DNA of 64,000 bases from Microvirga sp. GTDB lineage: Bacteria > Pseudomonadota > Alphaproteobacteria > Rhizobiales > Beijerinckiaceae. Positions 38,910 to 49,461 of this stretch are shown here, in pieces; the first letter of the stretch is position 1, and every line of letters starts with the position of its first letter. The position numbers and the translations under genes are program-made. The DNA lies in NCBI GenBank assembly GCA_031181145.1, contig JAPSLB010000010.1, positions 1-64,000 on the forward strand, written 5' to 3'. The notes below the pieces were generated by a model that made no database searches, was not told the DNA's origin, and saw only the letters and a list, made by a program, of their open reading frames with translations.

Positions 38910-39671
38910 ATGACAGACGACGGTAAACCGGGCGCTCATGGACATCCGCGCCAGCGCCCTCCGCTGCGGAACTGGACATTTCGCGTCGTCGACAGCTTCG
39001 ACGTGCCTCCCGGCATGCGCCGCGTCGTTCTGACAGCGGATGACATCCATGATTTCGCCTATAAGCCAGGGCAGGCCATCGTCATGATGATTCCTCTGCC
39101 TGACGGCGGGACGGGACGAAGAGATTATACGATCCGCAGCCTGGATCGCAGGCGAGGGACGATCAGCGTCGATTTCGTGCTCCACGGCGAAACACCGGCT
39201 CCCACCTGGGCGCGGCGAGCTATGCCGGGCGATACGATCGAGGTGAAGGGCCCGCGCGGCGGTACCGTGTTCCAACCCAATGCGGACTGGCACCTCCTGA
39301 CCGGCGACGAAACCTGCATCCCGGCCATCGCCCATATTCTCGAGACCATGCCGGCCGGAACCAAGGCCTTTGTCTTCATTGAAACAAGCGGCAAGGACGG
39401 CGAGATCGCTTTGCAGACGCAGGCCGAGACCGCCATCCGCTGGGTGCACCGCAATGGCGCACCCGCCGGTCCAAGCGAGCTCATGAACGGTGTGGTGCAG
39501 GACTTTCTCCTGCCGCTCGGGAGAGGCCACGCTTACCTCATCGGCGAAACGAGCAACGTCCGCCGCCAGCGCCACACCCTGATCGCGCGTGGACTCACCC
39601 GCGATCAGATCTCAGCGGAAGGCTACTGGCGCCCCGGCCGCATCGGCGGCCATGACCATGTCAACGATTAA
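38910..39671 (+). CDS. Siderophore-interacting protein (ferric-siderophore reductase, ViuB/YqjH type)
   Basis: 253 aa. The FAD-binding domain has RRVVLTADDIHDF and RRDYTIRSLDRR (R-x-Y-T motif), and the NAD(P)H domain has WHLLTGDETCIPAIAHIL. The C-terminus includes AYLIGETSNVRRQRHTLI and QISAEGYWRPGR, diagnostic of the SIP family. It reduces imported ferric siderophore to release iron in the cytosol. The ATG at 38910 has an AGGAG site. It lies between receptor and binding-protein genes of the same locus. Confidence 0.94.
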   Translation: MTDDGKPGAHGHPRQRPPLRNWTFRVVDSFDVPPGMRRVVLTADDIHDFAYKPGQAIVMMIPLPDGGTGRRDYTIRSLDRRRGTISVDFVLHGETPAPTWARRAMPGDTIEVKGPRGGTVFQPNADWHLLTGDETCIPAIAHILETMPAGTKAFVFIETSGKDGEIALQTQAETAIRWVHRNGAPAGPSELMNGVVQDFLLPLGRGHAYLIGETSNVRRQRHTLIARGLTRDQISAEGYWRPGRIGGHDHVND

Positions 39672-39716
39672 TGCCCCATGCCCCGGCATCTGAACGCTTT
39701 CCTGGAGAGAAATATC

Positions 39717-40652
39717 ATGATGAATATCTCTGCCTGTCTTCCCCGCCCTCTTGCGGCCGTCGTTGCGGGCGCTTTGGCGCTCGGCGTCCCGACCCCGGGC
39801 GTCTACGCGCAGGATCTCAAGGTTCAGCACGCCAAAGGCGAGACGGCGGTTCCCTCGAAGCCGAAGAAGGTGCTCGCCTTCGATCTCGCCTCGCTTGATA
39901 CGTTGAACGCGCTCGGCATCGAGGTTTCAGGGGTCCCGACAGCTCGGTTCCCCGCGTATCTCGCGAAGTACGGATCGGATCAGTACGAGAAGATCGGTAC
40001 GCTGTTCGAGCCGCACTATGAAGCCGTGAATGCCGCCGAGCCGGACCTGATCATCGTCGGTGGCCGCTCCAGCGCCAAATTCGAGACCCTGGCGAAGATC
40101 GCTCCTACGATCGACCTAACGGTCGACCCCAAGGATTATGTCGGCAGCGTCAAGCGCAACGTGCAACTTCTGGCCAAGATCTTCGACAGGCAGACCGAGG
40201 CGGATTCGCAGCTTGCGAGGCTTGATCAATCGATCGCGCTCCTCCGGCAGGAGGCTTCGAAAGCCGGCAAGGGTCTTCTCGTCCTCACCACCGGCGGCAA
40301 GATGAGCGCCTACGGACCGGGCTCGCGGTTCGGATTGCTGCATACTGAATTCGGGATTGTACCGGCCGTCGAGGGACTGGCCACGACGAACCACGGACAG
40401 GCCGTGAGCGCGGAATTCATCCTCAAGACGAACCCGGACTGGCTCTTCGTGATCGATCGAGATGCGGCCACAGGACAAGGCAGCGGCGCTGCCAGGAAGG
40501 TTCTGGAGAACGATCTCGTGGCCCAAACCACGGCCTGGAAAAACAATCAGGTCGTCTATCTCGATCCGGTGAACTGGTATCTGGTGGGCGGTGGATTGAC
40601 GGCCTTGCAGGCCAGCGTGGACCAGATCACGAAAGCCATCGCCAAGAAATAG
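39717..40652 (+). CDS. Siderophore ABC transporter periplasmic binding protein
   Basis: 311 aa. Signal peptide of about 32 residues (ending VYAQ). Class III binding-protein pattern: LAFDLASLDTLNALGIEVSG, EPDLIIVGGRSSAKFE, and LVLTTGGKMSAYGPGSRFG, closest in style to the FatB/CeuE/VctP/YclQ group for catecholate siderophores. The ATG at 39717 has GGAGAG upstream; an ATG 13 codons earlier lacks one. It follows the reductase gene by 45 bases and precedes the two permeases. Confidence 0.92.
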   Translation: MMNISACLPRPLAAVVAGALALGVPTPGVYAQDLKVQHAKGETAVPSKPKKVLAFDLASLDTLNALGIEVSGVPTARFPAYLAKYGSDQYEKIGTLFEPHYEAVNAAEPDLIIVGGRSSAKFETLAKIAPTIDLTVDPKDYVGSVKRNVQLLAKIFDRQTEADSQLARLDQSIALLRQEASKAGKGLLVLTTGGKMSAYGPGSRFGLLHTEFGIVPAVEGLATTNHGQAVSAEFILKTNPDWLFVIDRDAATGQGSGAARKVLENDLVAQTTAWKNNQVVYLDPVNWYLVGGGLTALQASVDQITKAIAKK

Positions 40653-40772
40653 ACTTGAATGAGCGTGCTCATCAGAGCATTGCCGTTAAGCGCGGGTCAC
40701 CCCATGGGTGATCCGCTTTGTCATGCAAAACCTCCAACTGGATGCGCTCGGCGCGAGTACTCCCGAAGACAC

Positions 40773-41735
40773 GTGAAACGCTTCCTCCTTGCAGCAATCA
40801 TCGTGATCGTTCTGGCACTGATCAGCCTGCTGATCGGTGCGGGCGACCTATCGCTGTCCGCTCTCGTCTCGCCGCAGGAGGGACAATACGCCACGCAGAT
40901 CCTGCTGATCTCCCGGATTCCCAGAACGCTGGCCCTCATCCTGGCCGGAACGGCCATGGCGGTAGCCGGAACGATCATGCAGATGCTGACCCGCAACCGG
41001 TTCGTGGAGCCGTCCACGGCAGGAACGGTCGAGTCCGCGAGTCTCGGCCTTCTCGTCGTCACGCTGTTCGCGCCGGAAGCGCCGGTCATCGTAAAGATGC
41101 TGGTTGCCGCAGGGTTCGCGCTCGCGGGAACCGCTCTGTTCCTGCGCATCCTCAGGCTCGTTCCTCTACGCTCGGTGCTGACCGTGCCGCTCGTCGGCAT
41201 CGTGCTGAGTGGCATCATCGGTGCGATCGCGACGTTCTTCGCCTATCGGTTTGACCTGCTGCAGTCGCTGAACGCGTGGACCACCGGCGATTTCTCCGGC
41301 GTTCTGCGCGGACGCTACGAGTTGCTCTGGGCGGCCTTTGCCTTGACCCTCCTCGCCTATCTCGCCGCCGATCGGTTGACCCTGGCCGGAATGGGGCGGG
41401 ATTTCGCCACCAATCTGGGGCTGCGCTATCGTGGCGTCGTATCGTTCGGTCTCATCATCGTCGCGATGGTGACGGCCACCATCGTGGTCACCGTCGGCAT
41501 GCTGCCGTTTCTCGGCCTTATCGTGCCCAACGTCGTCAGCCTGGTGATGGGCGACAACATGCGCCGGTCGCTGCCTTGGATCGCGCTGCTAGGAGCCGGG
41601 CTCGTCCTGACCTGCGACATCGTCGGACGCGTGGCTTATTATCCCTACGAAATTCCCATCGGAACGATCATGGGAGTCGTCGGCAGCGGCCTGTTCCTGT
41701 TCCTCCTGCTCAGAGGGCGCGAACGCCTTGCGTGA
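40773..41735 (+). CDS. Siderophore ABC transporter permease 1 (FecCD family)
   Basis: 320 aa, about nine to ten membrane helices. FecCD signatures: RIPRTLALILAGTAMAVAGT (20 residues), then MQMLTRNRFVEPSTAG, FLGLIVPNVVSLVMG and YYPYEIPIGTIMGVVGSGLF. It resembles FatD/YclN. The GTG at 40773 starts a clean hydrophobic N terminus; the frame is open further upstream, where a short imperfect hairpin lies, so the start is uncertain. It overlaps the second permease by eight bases. Confidence 0.92.
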   Translation: MKRFLLAAIIVIVLALISLLIGAGDLSLSALVSPQEGQYATQILLISRIPRTLALILAGTAMAVAGTIMQMLTRNRFVEPSTAGTVESASLGLLVVTLFAPEAPVIVKMLVAAGFALAGTALFLRILRLVPLRSVLTVPLVGIVLSGIIGAIATFFAYRFDLLQSLNAWTTGDFSGVLRGRYELLWAAFALTLLAYLAADRLTLAGMGRDFATNLGLRYRGVVSFGLIIVAMVTATIVVTVGMLPFLGLIVPNVVSLVMGDNMRRSLPWIALLGAGLVLTCDIVGRVAYYPYEIPIGTIMGVVGSGLFLFLLLRGRERLA

Positions 41736-42687
41736 TAAAAGGCCGCCAATCCGCGAGCTTCTGACCCTCGCTGCCATCGCGGCGGGGGTGATCGTGCTGT
41801 TCATGACGCTCGATGCGAAGGGACGATGGGATTTCATCCTGCCGTTCCGTGGCATGAAGATCCTGTCCATGGTCCTGGTGGCCTATGCCATCGCGGTCTC
41901 GACCGTCCTGTTTCAGACGGTGAGCCACAACCGGATTCTGACACCCTCCATCATGGGCTTCGACGCGCTTTACATCCTCATTCAGACGAGCCTGATCTTC
42001 GCCATCGGCTCGGCCAGAGTGACGGCTTTGGACCCGCGCCTGTTGTTCGCGTGCGAGGTCGCCGTGATGGTGGCGTTCTCCAGCTTGCTCTATCGTTGGC
42101 TCTTCTCCGGAAGTAGTCGCAGCCTTCACCTGCTCGTCCTTGTCGGTATCGTGTTCGGCGTGCTGTTCCGCAGCCTCTCGGGCTTCATGCAGCGGATCAT
42201 CGATCCCAACGAGTTCGTGGTCCTGCAGGATCGGCTGTTCGCGAGCTTCAACAGCGTCGACAGCAATCTTCTTGCGGTATCGACTGTGACCGTTCTTGCC
42301 GCGTCCGTCATCGGATGGCGGCTCATGCACGTCTATGACGTGCTGGCTCTTGGCCGCGAAACCGCTGTCAATCTGGGCGTCAATCACAATCGGATGGTGA
42401 CCATCGTCCTCGTGCTGGTGGCGGTTCTCGTATCCGTATCGACCGCCCTTGTGGGGCCCGTCACCTTCTTCGGACTACTCGTCGCGAACCTCGCCTATCA
42501 GCTTGCCGGGACATACAAGCATCGCTTCGTGCTGCCCGTCGCGGTTCTGCTCGCCGTCATCTGCCTCGTCGGCGGGCAGCTCGTTCTGGAGCGGATCTTC
42601 GCCTTTGATACCGCCCTGAGCATCGTCATCGAATTCTCGGGCGGCATCGTCTTCCTCGCCATGTTGATCAGAGGAGCATCCCGTTGA
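41728..42687 (+). CDS. Siderophore ABC transporter permease 2 (FecCD family)
   Basis: 319 aa, multi-helix FecCD permease resembling FatC/YclO: TVLFQTVSHNRILTPSIMGF, then LALGRETAVNLGVNHNR and GPVTFFGLLVANLAYQLAGT. The heterodimer with the preceding permease would form the channel. The TTG at 41728 overlaps the previous gene by eight bases and gives a proper N terminus; no other start fits. The stop overlaps the ATPase start by four bases. Confidence 0.92.
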   Translation: MRDKRPPIRELLTLAAIAAGVIVLFMTLDAKGRWDFILPFRGMKILSMVLVAYAIAVSTVLFQTVSHNRILTPSIMGFDALYILIQTSLIFAIGSARVTALDPRLLFACEVAVMVAFSSLLYRWLFSGSSRSLHLLVLVGIVFGVLFRSLSGFMQRIIDPNEFVVLQDRLFASFNSVDSNLLAVSTVTVLAASVIGWRLMHVYDVLALGRETAVNLGVNHNRMVTIVLVLVAVLVSVSTALVGPVTFFGLLVANLAYQLAGTYKHRFVLPVAVLLAVICLVGGQLVLERIFAFDTALSIVIEFSGGIVFLAMLIRGASR

Positions 42688-43442
42688 TCGAGATCTCGAA
42701 CGTTCGCAAGAGCTATGGCGAAACCATCGTCGTGCAGAACGTGTCTCTTCAGATCCCGCGCCGCGGCATCACGTCTATCATCGGGCCCAACGGGGCCGGC
42801 AAGTCCACCCTCCTGTCGATGATCAGCCGCCTTACGCCCATTACGGCCGGAACGGTGAAGGTCGATGGACTCGATGTGGCGAAGGCCCCATCGGACGTGC
42901 TGGCGAAACGTCTGTCCATCCTCCGGCAGGACAACAGGGTGGCTTCACGGCTGACGGTCCGGGACTTGGTCGAGTTCGGTCGCTATCCGTATTCGAAGGG
43001 CCGTCTCACGGCCGAGGACCGCGCCCAGGCGGAGAAGGCCATCGGTTTCCTTGGCCTTGAGGCACTCTCCGACCGCTTCCTGGACGAGTTGTCCGGCGGG
43101 CAGCGGCAGCGGGCCTATGTAGCCATGGTGCTCTGCCAGGATACGGATTATGTGCTCTTCGACGAGCCCTTGAACAATCTCGACATGAAGCACGCGGTCG
43201 GCATGATGAAGCTCCTGCGCCAAGCCGCCGATACCTTGGGCAAGACGATTGTCCTCGTCCTCCACGACATCAATTTTGCCTCCTGCTACTCGGATTACAT
43301 CGTGGCCATGCGCGATGGAGCCGTCGTCCGCCATGGTCCACCCGCCGAGATCATGACGAGCGAAGCGATACGGGAGATCTATGACATGAATGTCGAGATC
43401 CAGGAGATTCAAGGACGGAGAATTTCGATCTACTACACCTGA
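42684..43442 (+). CDS. Siderophore ABC transporter ATP-binding protein
   Basis: 252 aa. Walker A GPNGAGKST, signature LSGGQRQRA, Walker B YVLFDEPLNNLD and switch His in VLHDINFA. It powers the two FecCD permeases. The TTG at 42684 lies in a TTGA overlap with the permease stop and has GAGGAG upstream. TTG starts in two successive genes suggest translational tuning in the operon. Confidence 0.95.
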   Translation: MIEISNVRKSYGETIVVQNVSLQIPRRGITSIIGPNGAGKSTLLSMISRLTPITAGTVKVDGLDVAKAPSDVLAKRLSILRQDNRVASRLTVRDLVEFGRYPYSKGRLTAEDRAQAEKAIGFLGLEALSDRFLDELSGGQRQRAYVAMVLCQDTDYVLFDEPLNNLDMKHAVGMMKLLRQAADTLGKTIVLVLHDINFASCYSDYIVAMRDGAVVRHGPPAEIMTSEAIREIYDMNVEIQEIQGRRISIYYT

Positions 43443-43461
43443 TCGGATCGAGGCGCCCGAA

Positions 43462-43481
43462 ATGGCCCAGTCTTGGGCCAT
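43462..43481. terminator. Hairpin after the siderophore operon
   Basis: Perfect 8-bp stem ATGGCCCA/TGGGCCAT with loop GTCT, 20 bases after the ATPase stop. There is no T-run. It lies between convergent genes and could serve either strand. Confidence 0.4.
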
Positions 43482-43611
43482 GCAGAGCACTTTCCGGCGA
43501 GATGGATCCGAGTCCCTGCCGGAAAATGCGGCAAACCAAAGAAGAGAGATTGTTCCAAGCGAGTGGAAACAGCTCTAGCCAGATGCCAAGCGACTCCGTT
43601 CGTCCGAATGT

Positions 43612-45234
43612 TCAGTGACGGAGACCCGGCGCCTCCTGGCCGGTACGCGCCACATACTCGGTGTAGCCGCCCCCGTATTGGTGGATGCCGTCGGGTGTGA
43701 GTTCCAGGACGCGGTTCGACAAAGCCGCCAGGAAGTGCCGGTCATGCGAGACGAAGAGCATGGTGCCTTCGTAGCGCGACAGCGCCTCGATCAGCATTTC
43801 CTTTGTCGCCATGTCGAGGTGGTTCGTAGGCTCGTCCAGCACCAGCAGGTTCGGCGGGTCGTAGAGCATCTTGGCCATCACAAGGCGTGCCTTCTCGCCG
43901 CCTGAGAGCACACGGCATTTCTTCTCCGCGTCGTCTCCGGAGAAGCCGAAGCATCCCGCGAGCGTACGCAGCGAACCCTGCCCCGCCTGCGGGAACGAAT
44001 CCTCGAGGAACTCGAACACGGTACGGTCGCCGTCGAGCACCTCCATGGCGTGCTGGGCAAAGTAGCCCATCTTCACGCTGGCTCCGATGTTGACCGTTCC
44101 CTGATCGGGCTCGGCGGTGCCCGCGACCAGCTTCAGGAGGGTGGACTTGCCGGCCCCGTTGACACCCATGACGCACCAGCGCTCCCTGCGGCGCACCGCG
44201 AAATCGAGCCCCTCATAAATGGTGCGGCAGCCATAGCGCTTGTGCACGTTCTTGAGGCTGATCACATCGTCGCCCGAGCGCGGCGCGGGCAGGAAATCGA
44301 AGGCGACCGATTGACGGCGCTTGGGCGGTTCCACGCGCTCGATCTTCTCCAGCTTCTTCACGCGGCTCTGCACCTGCGCCGCATGAGAGGCGCGGGCCTT
44401 GAAACGCTCGATGAACTTGATTTCCTTGGCAAGCATCGCCTGCTGGCGTTCGAACTGAGCCTGCTGCTGTTTCTCGTTGAGCGCGCGCTGCTGCTCATAG
44501 AATTCGTAGTCGCCTGAATAGGTGGTGAGCGAACCACCGTCGATCTCGATGATCTTGTTGACGATTCGATTCATGAAGGCGCGGTCGTGCGAGGTCATGA
44601 GCAGAGCGCCCTCATAGCCTCTGAGAAACTCCTCCAGCCAGATCAGGCTTTCCAGGTCGAGGTGGTTGCTCGGCTCGTCGAGGAGCATCGCATCGGGACG
44701 CATGAGGAGGATGCGGGCCAGCGCCACGCGCATCTTCCAGCCTCCAGACAGTCCTCCGACATCGCCGTCCATCATTTCCTGGCTGAAACCGAGGCCGGCG
44801 AGCACCTCGCGGGCGCGGCCTTCCAGGGAATAGCCGTCGAGCTCCTCGTAGCGCGCCTGCACCTCACCGTACCGGGCAATAATCTCGTCAAAATTCCCGA
44901 CCTGATCCGGATCCGCCATCGCGGCCTCGAGTCCCTTCAGCTCAGCCGCCACTTCGCTGACCGGGCCCGCCCCGTTCATCACCTCGGCCACGGCGCTATG
45001 GCCCGCCATCTCCCCCACATCCTGGCTGAAATAGCCGATGGTCACGCCACGATCGACGGAGACTTGGCCCTCGTCCGGTTGCTCTTCCTTGGTGATCATC
45101 CGGAAGAGCGTCGTCTTGCCCGCGCCGTTGGGGCCGACCAGACCGACCTTCTCCCCCTTCTGGAGGGTCGCAGAAGCCTCGATGAAGAGGATCCGGTGGC
45201 TGTTCTGCTTGCTGACATTCTCGACGCGAATCAT
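43612..45234 (-). CDS. ABC-F family ATPase (YbiT-like translation factor)
   Basis: 540 aa, two ABC domains and no membrane segments. Walker A GPNGAGKTT and GVNGAGKST, signatures LSGGWKMRVALAR and LSGGEKARLVMAK, Walker B LLDEPSNHLD and VLDEPTNHLD. Between them is the P-site interaction linker (EIKFIERFKARASHAAQVQS then RVKKLEKIERV). ABC-F proteins act at the ribosomal E site on stalled or hibernating ribosomes. It is a monocistronic gene. Assignment to the YbiT branch is by general look only. Confidence 0.92.
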   Translation of the reverse strand: MIRVENVSKQNSHRILFIEASATLQKGEKVGLVGPNGAGKTTLFRMITKEEQPDEGQVSVDRGVTIGYFSQDVGEMAGHSAVAEVMNGAGPVSEVAAELKGLEAAMADPDQVGNFDEIIARYGEVQARYEELDGYSLEGRAREVLAGLGFSQEMMDGDVGGLSGGWKMRVALARILLMRPDAMLLDEPSNHLDLESLIWLEEFLRGYEGALLMTSHDRAFMNRIVNKIIEIDGGSLTTYSGDYEFYEQQRALNEKQQQAQFERQQAMLAKEIKFIERFKARASHAAQVQSRVKKLEKIERVEPPKRRQSVAFDFLPAPRSGDDVISLKNVHKRYGCRTIYEGLDFAVRRRERWCVMGVNGAGKSTLLKLVAGTAEPDQGTVNIGASVKMGYFAQHAMEVLDGDRTVFEFLEDSFPQAGQGSLRTLAGCFGFSGDDAEKKCRVLSGGEKARLVMAKMLYDPPNLLVLDEPTNHLDMATKEMLIEALSRYEGTMLFVSHDRHFLAALSNRVLELTPDGIHQYGGGYTEYVARTGQEAPGLRH

Positions 45235-45458
45235 GGACCTTGGCCTAAGACAGTTGCGGCCGCCTTATGGCACGGGTCGCTCCTGCGGACGAGAGGCCCG
45301 CACCGGGCAAATTGTCAGGGGCTGGAGGCTGGGAGGTCCTGGCGATTTTAACCATGTCTTTCGCCAGAAGGGCCACCCCGTTCCAACCATAGGATCTTCA
45401 TCTTACCTTCATACCGGCAGTGGCATCTCACCTGTGCGACCCTAGAATGGCTTCCTGA

Positions 45459-47162
<1,704 letters not shown>

Positions 47163-47187
47163 CGCTCCTCCAATCCGGAGCGGGCGA

Positions 47188-47610
47188 TCAATAGGTCGCC
47201 CAAAGCCCGGGGGTCGCCAGTTCCAACACGTGCCCATCCGGATCATGGAAATAGACACTGATGCCACCGCGCGACCAGGTCACCCTGCTGACGATCGGGA
47301 TCTGGCGCTCGCACAGCCTCTCTTCCCAGGCTGGCAATTCCTCGGCCGAAATGGCAAATGCCATGTGCAGCGGGCCGTGCCCGTCGTGACCGGGAATGGT
47401 CCCCCCCGGTGCCGTCATATCTTGCGCCGATCCTCCGCGCAGGAACAGGAGCAGTACGCTTCTTCCGCCCACGTCGAAGGCGCACATGCGCCGATTCTCG
47501 AGCAGGAGGGGCAATCCGAGCTCGCCCTCATAGAAAGCCTTGGACCGCTCCAGATCCTCCACATAGAGGGCGGTTTCGAGAACGGAGTTCAGCTTGGGCA
47601 TCGCGGCCAT
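47188..47610 (-). CDS. VOC family (glyoxalase/bleomycin resistance-like) protein
   Basis: 140 aa, paired beta-alpha-beta-beta-beta modules: VLETALYVEDLERSKAFYEG, then GPLHMAFAI with the metal-type His and ISVYFHDPDGHVLELATPG with the terminal Glu. Members bind a metal and act on diverse small molecules; the substrate is unknown. It is convergent with pgm, 25 bases from its stop. Confidence 0.87.
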   Translation of the reverse strand: MAAMPKLNSVLETALYVEDLERSKAFYEGELGLPLLLENRRMCAFDVGGRSVLLLFLRGGSAQDMTAPGGTIPGHDGHGPLHMAFAISAEELPAWEERLCERQIPIVSRVTWSRGGISVYFHDPDGHVLELATPGLWATY

Positions 47611-47745
47611 TCACGCATCCGTGTTGCATCGATTGCGGTCACATTATGCCAAGTTTGCCTGTTCTTCCCTGCGAGGCCAAGTTTCCTGACCGGCCAGGCT
47701 TCCGGAGGAGGCGAAAAATTGGGCAACCATGCTGACCTTTTAACC

Positions 47746-47774
47746 TTGCGATCCTTCTGAGCAGCCATTACATA
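47746..47774 (+). promoter_or_regulatory. Sigma70-like promoter of the sRNA candidate
   Basis: TTGCGA (47746-47751), 17-base spacer, TACATA (47769-47774). The predicted transcript starts near 47781 and would end at the terminator at 47845-47870. Confidence 0.6.
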
Positions 47775-47780
47775 TCGCAG

Positions 47781-47870
47781 TGCAGCACGGCGATTGGCGT
47801 CGCAGTGCGGCTGCCCTTCTTGGGCGTTTCCTCCCTAAACTTCGGGCCGCTGTCACCAGCGGCCTTTTTT
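47781..47870 (+). ncRNA. Small RNA candidate, alpha-r8/MmgR-like
   Basis: About 90 bases between a promoter and a strong intrinsic terminator, with no open frame. It contains a small GCCC/GGGC hairpin and then a single-stranded TTTCCTCCCT segment (about 47827-47837) just before the terminator hairpin. As I recall, this pyrimidine motif, complementary to Shine-Dalgarno sequences, is the conserved core of the alphaproteobacterial alpha-r8 sRNAs such as Sinorhizobium MmgR, which limits PHB storage under nitrogen starvation. Such sRNAs bind Hfq and block translation. The family match is from memory; the bounded transcript is seen directly. Confidence 0.7.
47845..47870 (+). terminator. Rho-independent terminator of the sRNA candidate
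   Basis: Perfect 8-bp stem GGCCGCTG/CAGCGGCC, 4-base loop and a run of six T. No protein gene on this strand ends nearby, so it must close a non-coding transcript. Confidence 0.92.
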
Positions 47871-47909
47871 CTTGGCTCCTGAATGGGCCACTCCCAGGTC
47901 CGCCTCCCA

Positions 47910-47934
47910 GGAACCTCGCTCAATTCCGATGGTT
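47910..47934 (+). promoter_or_regulatory. EcfG-like promoter of the small membrane protein
   Basis: GGAAC (47910-47914), 17 bases, GTT (47932-47934), about 33 bases before the ATG at 47967. It matches the EcfG pattern except for the C of CGTT. With the sRNA terminator just upstream, the gene needs its own promoter here. Confidence 0.5.
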
Positions 47935-47966
47935 TCCCCATCAATGGAGCTTCCGGGAGAGTTTCG

Positions 47967-48347
47967 ATGCCCACCCGTTCAGACGACCCCAATCACACCG
48001 ACATTCCGCGGACGCACACCATCAAGCCGGTCGATGCGCCGCCCATGAATGCGGGCTCGACCTCGGCACAGCTGAAGGGTGACATCAACAGCGGTCGGAC
48101 GGGCGACAAGAATGAGGTGTTCGACCCCGGATTGTCCCCTCTCGGCACCGATGACGAAGCTGCCGGCTTTTCGCCGCGACCGGACCAGGTGGATCTGGCC
48201 CGTCATCAGGAAAGCGCGGACCGCTGGAAGAACGGTGCGGACAAGGACAGTTACGCCCATCAGCACTCGCGCAAAGCACTTTATGCCTATGTCGGCTTTA
48301 TCGCGCTCGTCCTGGTGATCTTCGCAGGCGCCTTCTCCATGTTCTGA
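47967..48347 (+). CDS. Small tail-anchored membrane protein (126 aa)
   Basis: The first 100 residues are hydrophilic and probably disordered (rich in Asp, Ser, Pro, His, Gly). The last 20 form one membrane segment (ALYAYVGFIALVLVIFAGAF), so the protein would be anchored with its N terminus in the cytoplasm. The ATG at 47967 has a GGGAGA site. I do not recognise a family. The 3' end overlaps the LacI gene end on the other strand by 61 bases. An EcfG-like promoter suggests stress expression. Confidence 0.75.
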   Translation: MPTRSDDPNHTDIPRTHTIKPVDAPPMNAGSTSAQLKGDINSGRTGDKNEVFDPGLSPLGTDDEAAGFSPRPDQVDLARHQESADRWKNGADKDSYAHQHSRKALYAYVGFIALVLVIFAGAFSMF

Positions 48348-49405
48348 GGCGGCGCGACGCTATCCCGGAGAACGAGTTCCGTTTCGAGGCGAATGCGCTT
48401 GGGTGACGGACGACCTTGCAGGAGATCGACAAGAACGGCGGCTGCCGTCTGCCCCAGTTCCCGTCGCGGCTGACGGATCGTGGTCAGAGCAGGCTCCGCG
48501 ACGGCAGCGAACTCGATATCGTCGAATCCTGCCACGGAAATATCTTCCGGCACCCTCAGCCCGGCCGACAACAGCGTACGCATCAAACCGATCGCCATCT
48601 CGTCGCTGGTGCAGAACACGGCCGTCGGGCGCGTTGAACGGGCCACCAGATCCTGCCCCGCCCTCATTCCGGACGCGATGGTGTAGTCCCCCGCGAGCAC
48701 CAGTGCCGGATCGAAGGGGAGTCCGGACGCCTTCAAACCCTCCTGATATCCGAGGAAGCGCTCCCGTTCCAGGATGTTGTTCGGCGGCCCGCTCACATAA
48801 GCGATGCTCCGGTGGCCCAAGGACGCGAGATGCTGCGTCATGCCGCTCGCGGCAGCGCGGTTGTCGATCTCGATCTGCGGAATATCCGCCGAGGGAATTG
48901 CCTCACAGAGAGCGACCAGCGGAATACCTGTCTTAGCGGGCGTGCCCTCGCCGTCGCGGCTCTGCCCGAACAGGTGGCCGTTCAGGAGGATGGCGCCGTC
49001 AACGCGTCCTGCCGCTGTGAACGCCGCGAAATGCGCCTCTTTCTCGGGCGAGCCGTCGAGATCGCTGATGATCATGCCGTAACCCGCCTCGAACAATCTC
49101 TCCTCAATGCCGCGCAGGATCTTGGAGAAGAAGGTGTTCGACAGGTCCGGCAGGACGACGAGAACCATATAGGTTTTCTGAGAGCGGAGCGACCGCGCGG
49201 CAGGATTGGGCACGTAGCCGGTCTTGGCAATGGCTTCAAGCACACGTGCCCGCGCTTCCGGAGACACCCGCTCGGGCGATGCCAACGCACGGCTCACGGT
49301 GGCGGTCGAGACATCGGCGAGCCTCGCCACATCCTGAATACGCACCGCTCGGCTACTGGGAGCCCCGTCCTCCTCTGGTCTGCCTGAAGGCCCGCTCTCG
49401 TCCAT
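48287..49405 (-). CDS. LacI family transcriptional regulator
   Basis: 372 aa. The HTH and hinge are at residues about 21-78 (VRIQDVARLADVSTATVSRA, then GYVPNPAARSLRSQ). The sugar-binding domain follows (LPDLSNTFFSKILRGIEE, DGAILLNGH, PTAVFCTSDEMAIGLMR, ISVAGFDDIEFA). It is divergent from a sugar ABC operon, and a perfect palindrome lies between them, so it likely represses that operon until its ligand arrives. The last 20 codons overlap the preceding convergent gene. Confidence 0.93.
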   Translation of the reverse strand: MDESGPSGRPEEDGAPSSRAVRIQDVARLADVSTATVSRALASPERVSPEARARVLEAIAKTGYVPNPAARSLRSQKTYMVLVVLPDLSNTFFSKILRGIEERLFEAGYGMIISDLDGSPEKEAHFAAFTAAGRVDGAILLNGHLFGQSRDGEGTPAKTGIPLVALCEAIPSADIPQIEIDNRAAASGMTQHLASLGHRSIAYVSGPPNNILERERFLGYQEGLKASGLPFDPALVLAGDYTIASGMRAGQDLVARSTRPTAVFCTSDEMAIGLMRTLLSAGLRVPEDISVAGFDDIEFAAVAEPALTTIRQPRRELGQTAAAVLVDLLQGRPSPKRIRLETELVLRDSVAPPQNMEKAPAKITRTSAIKPT

Positions 49406-49461
49406 GATCCTCCCCTACCTTGGTTCTGTTTGACAGAAGCTGCCGTTGCGGTAAAGTTCTG

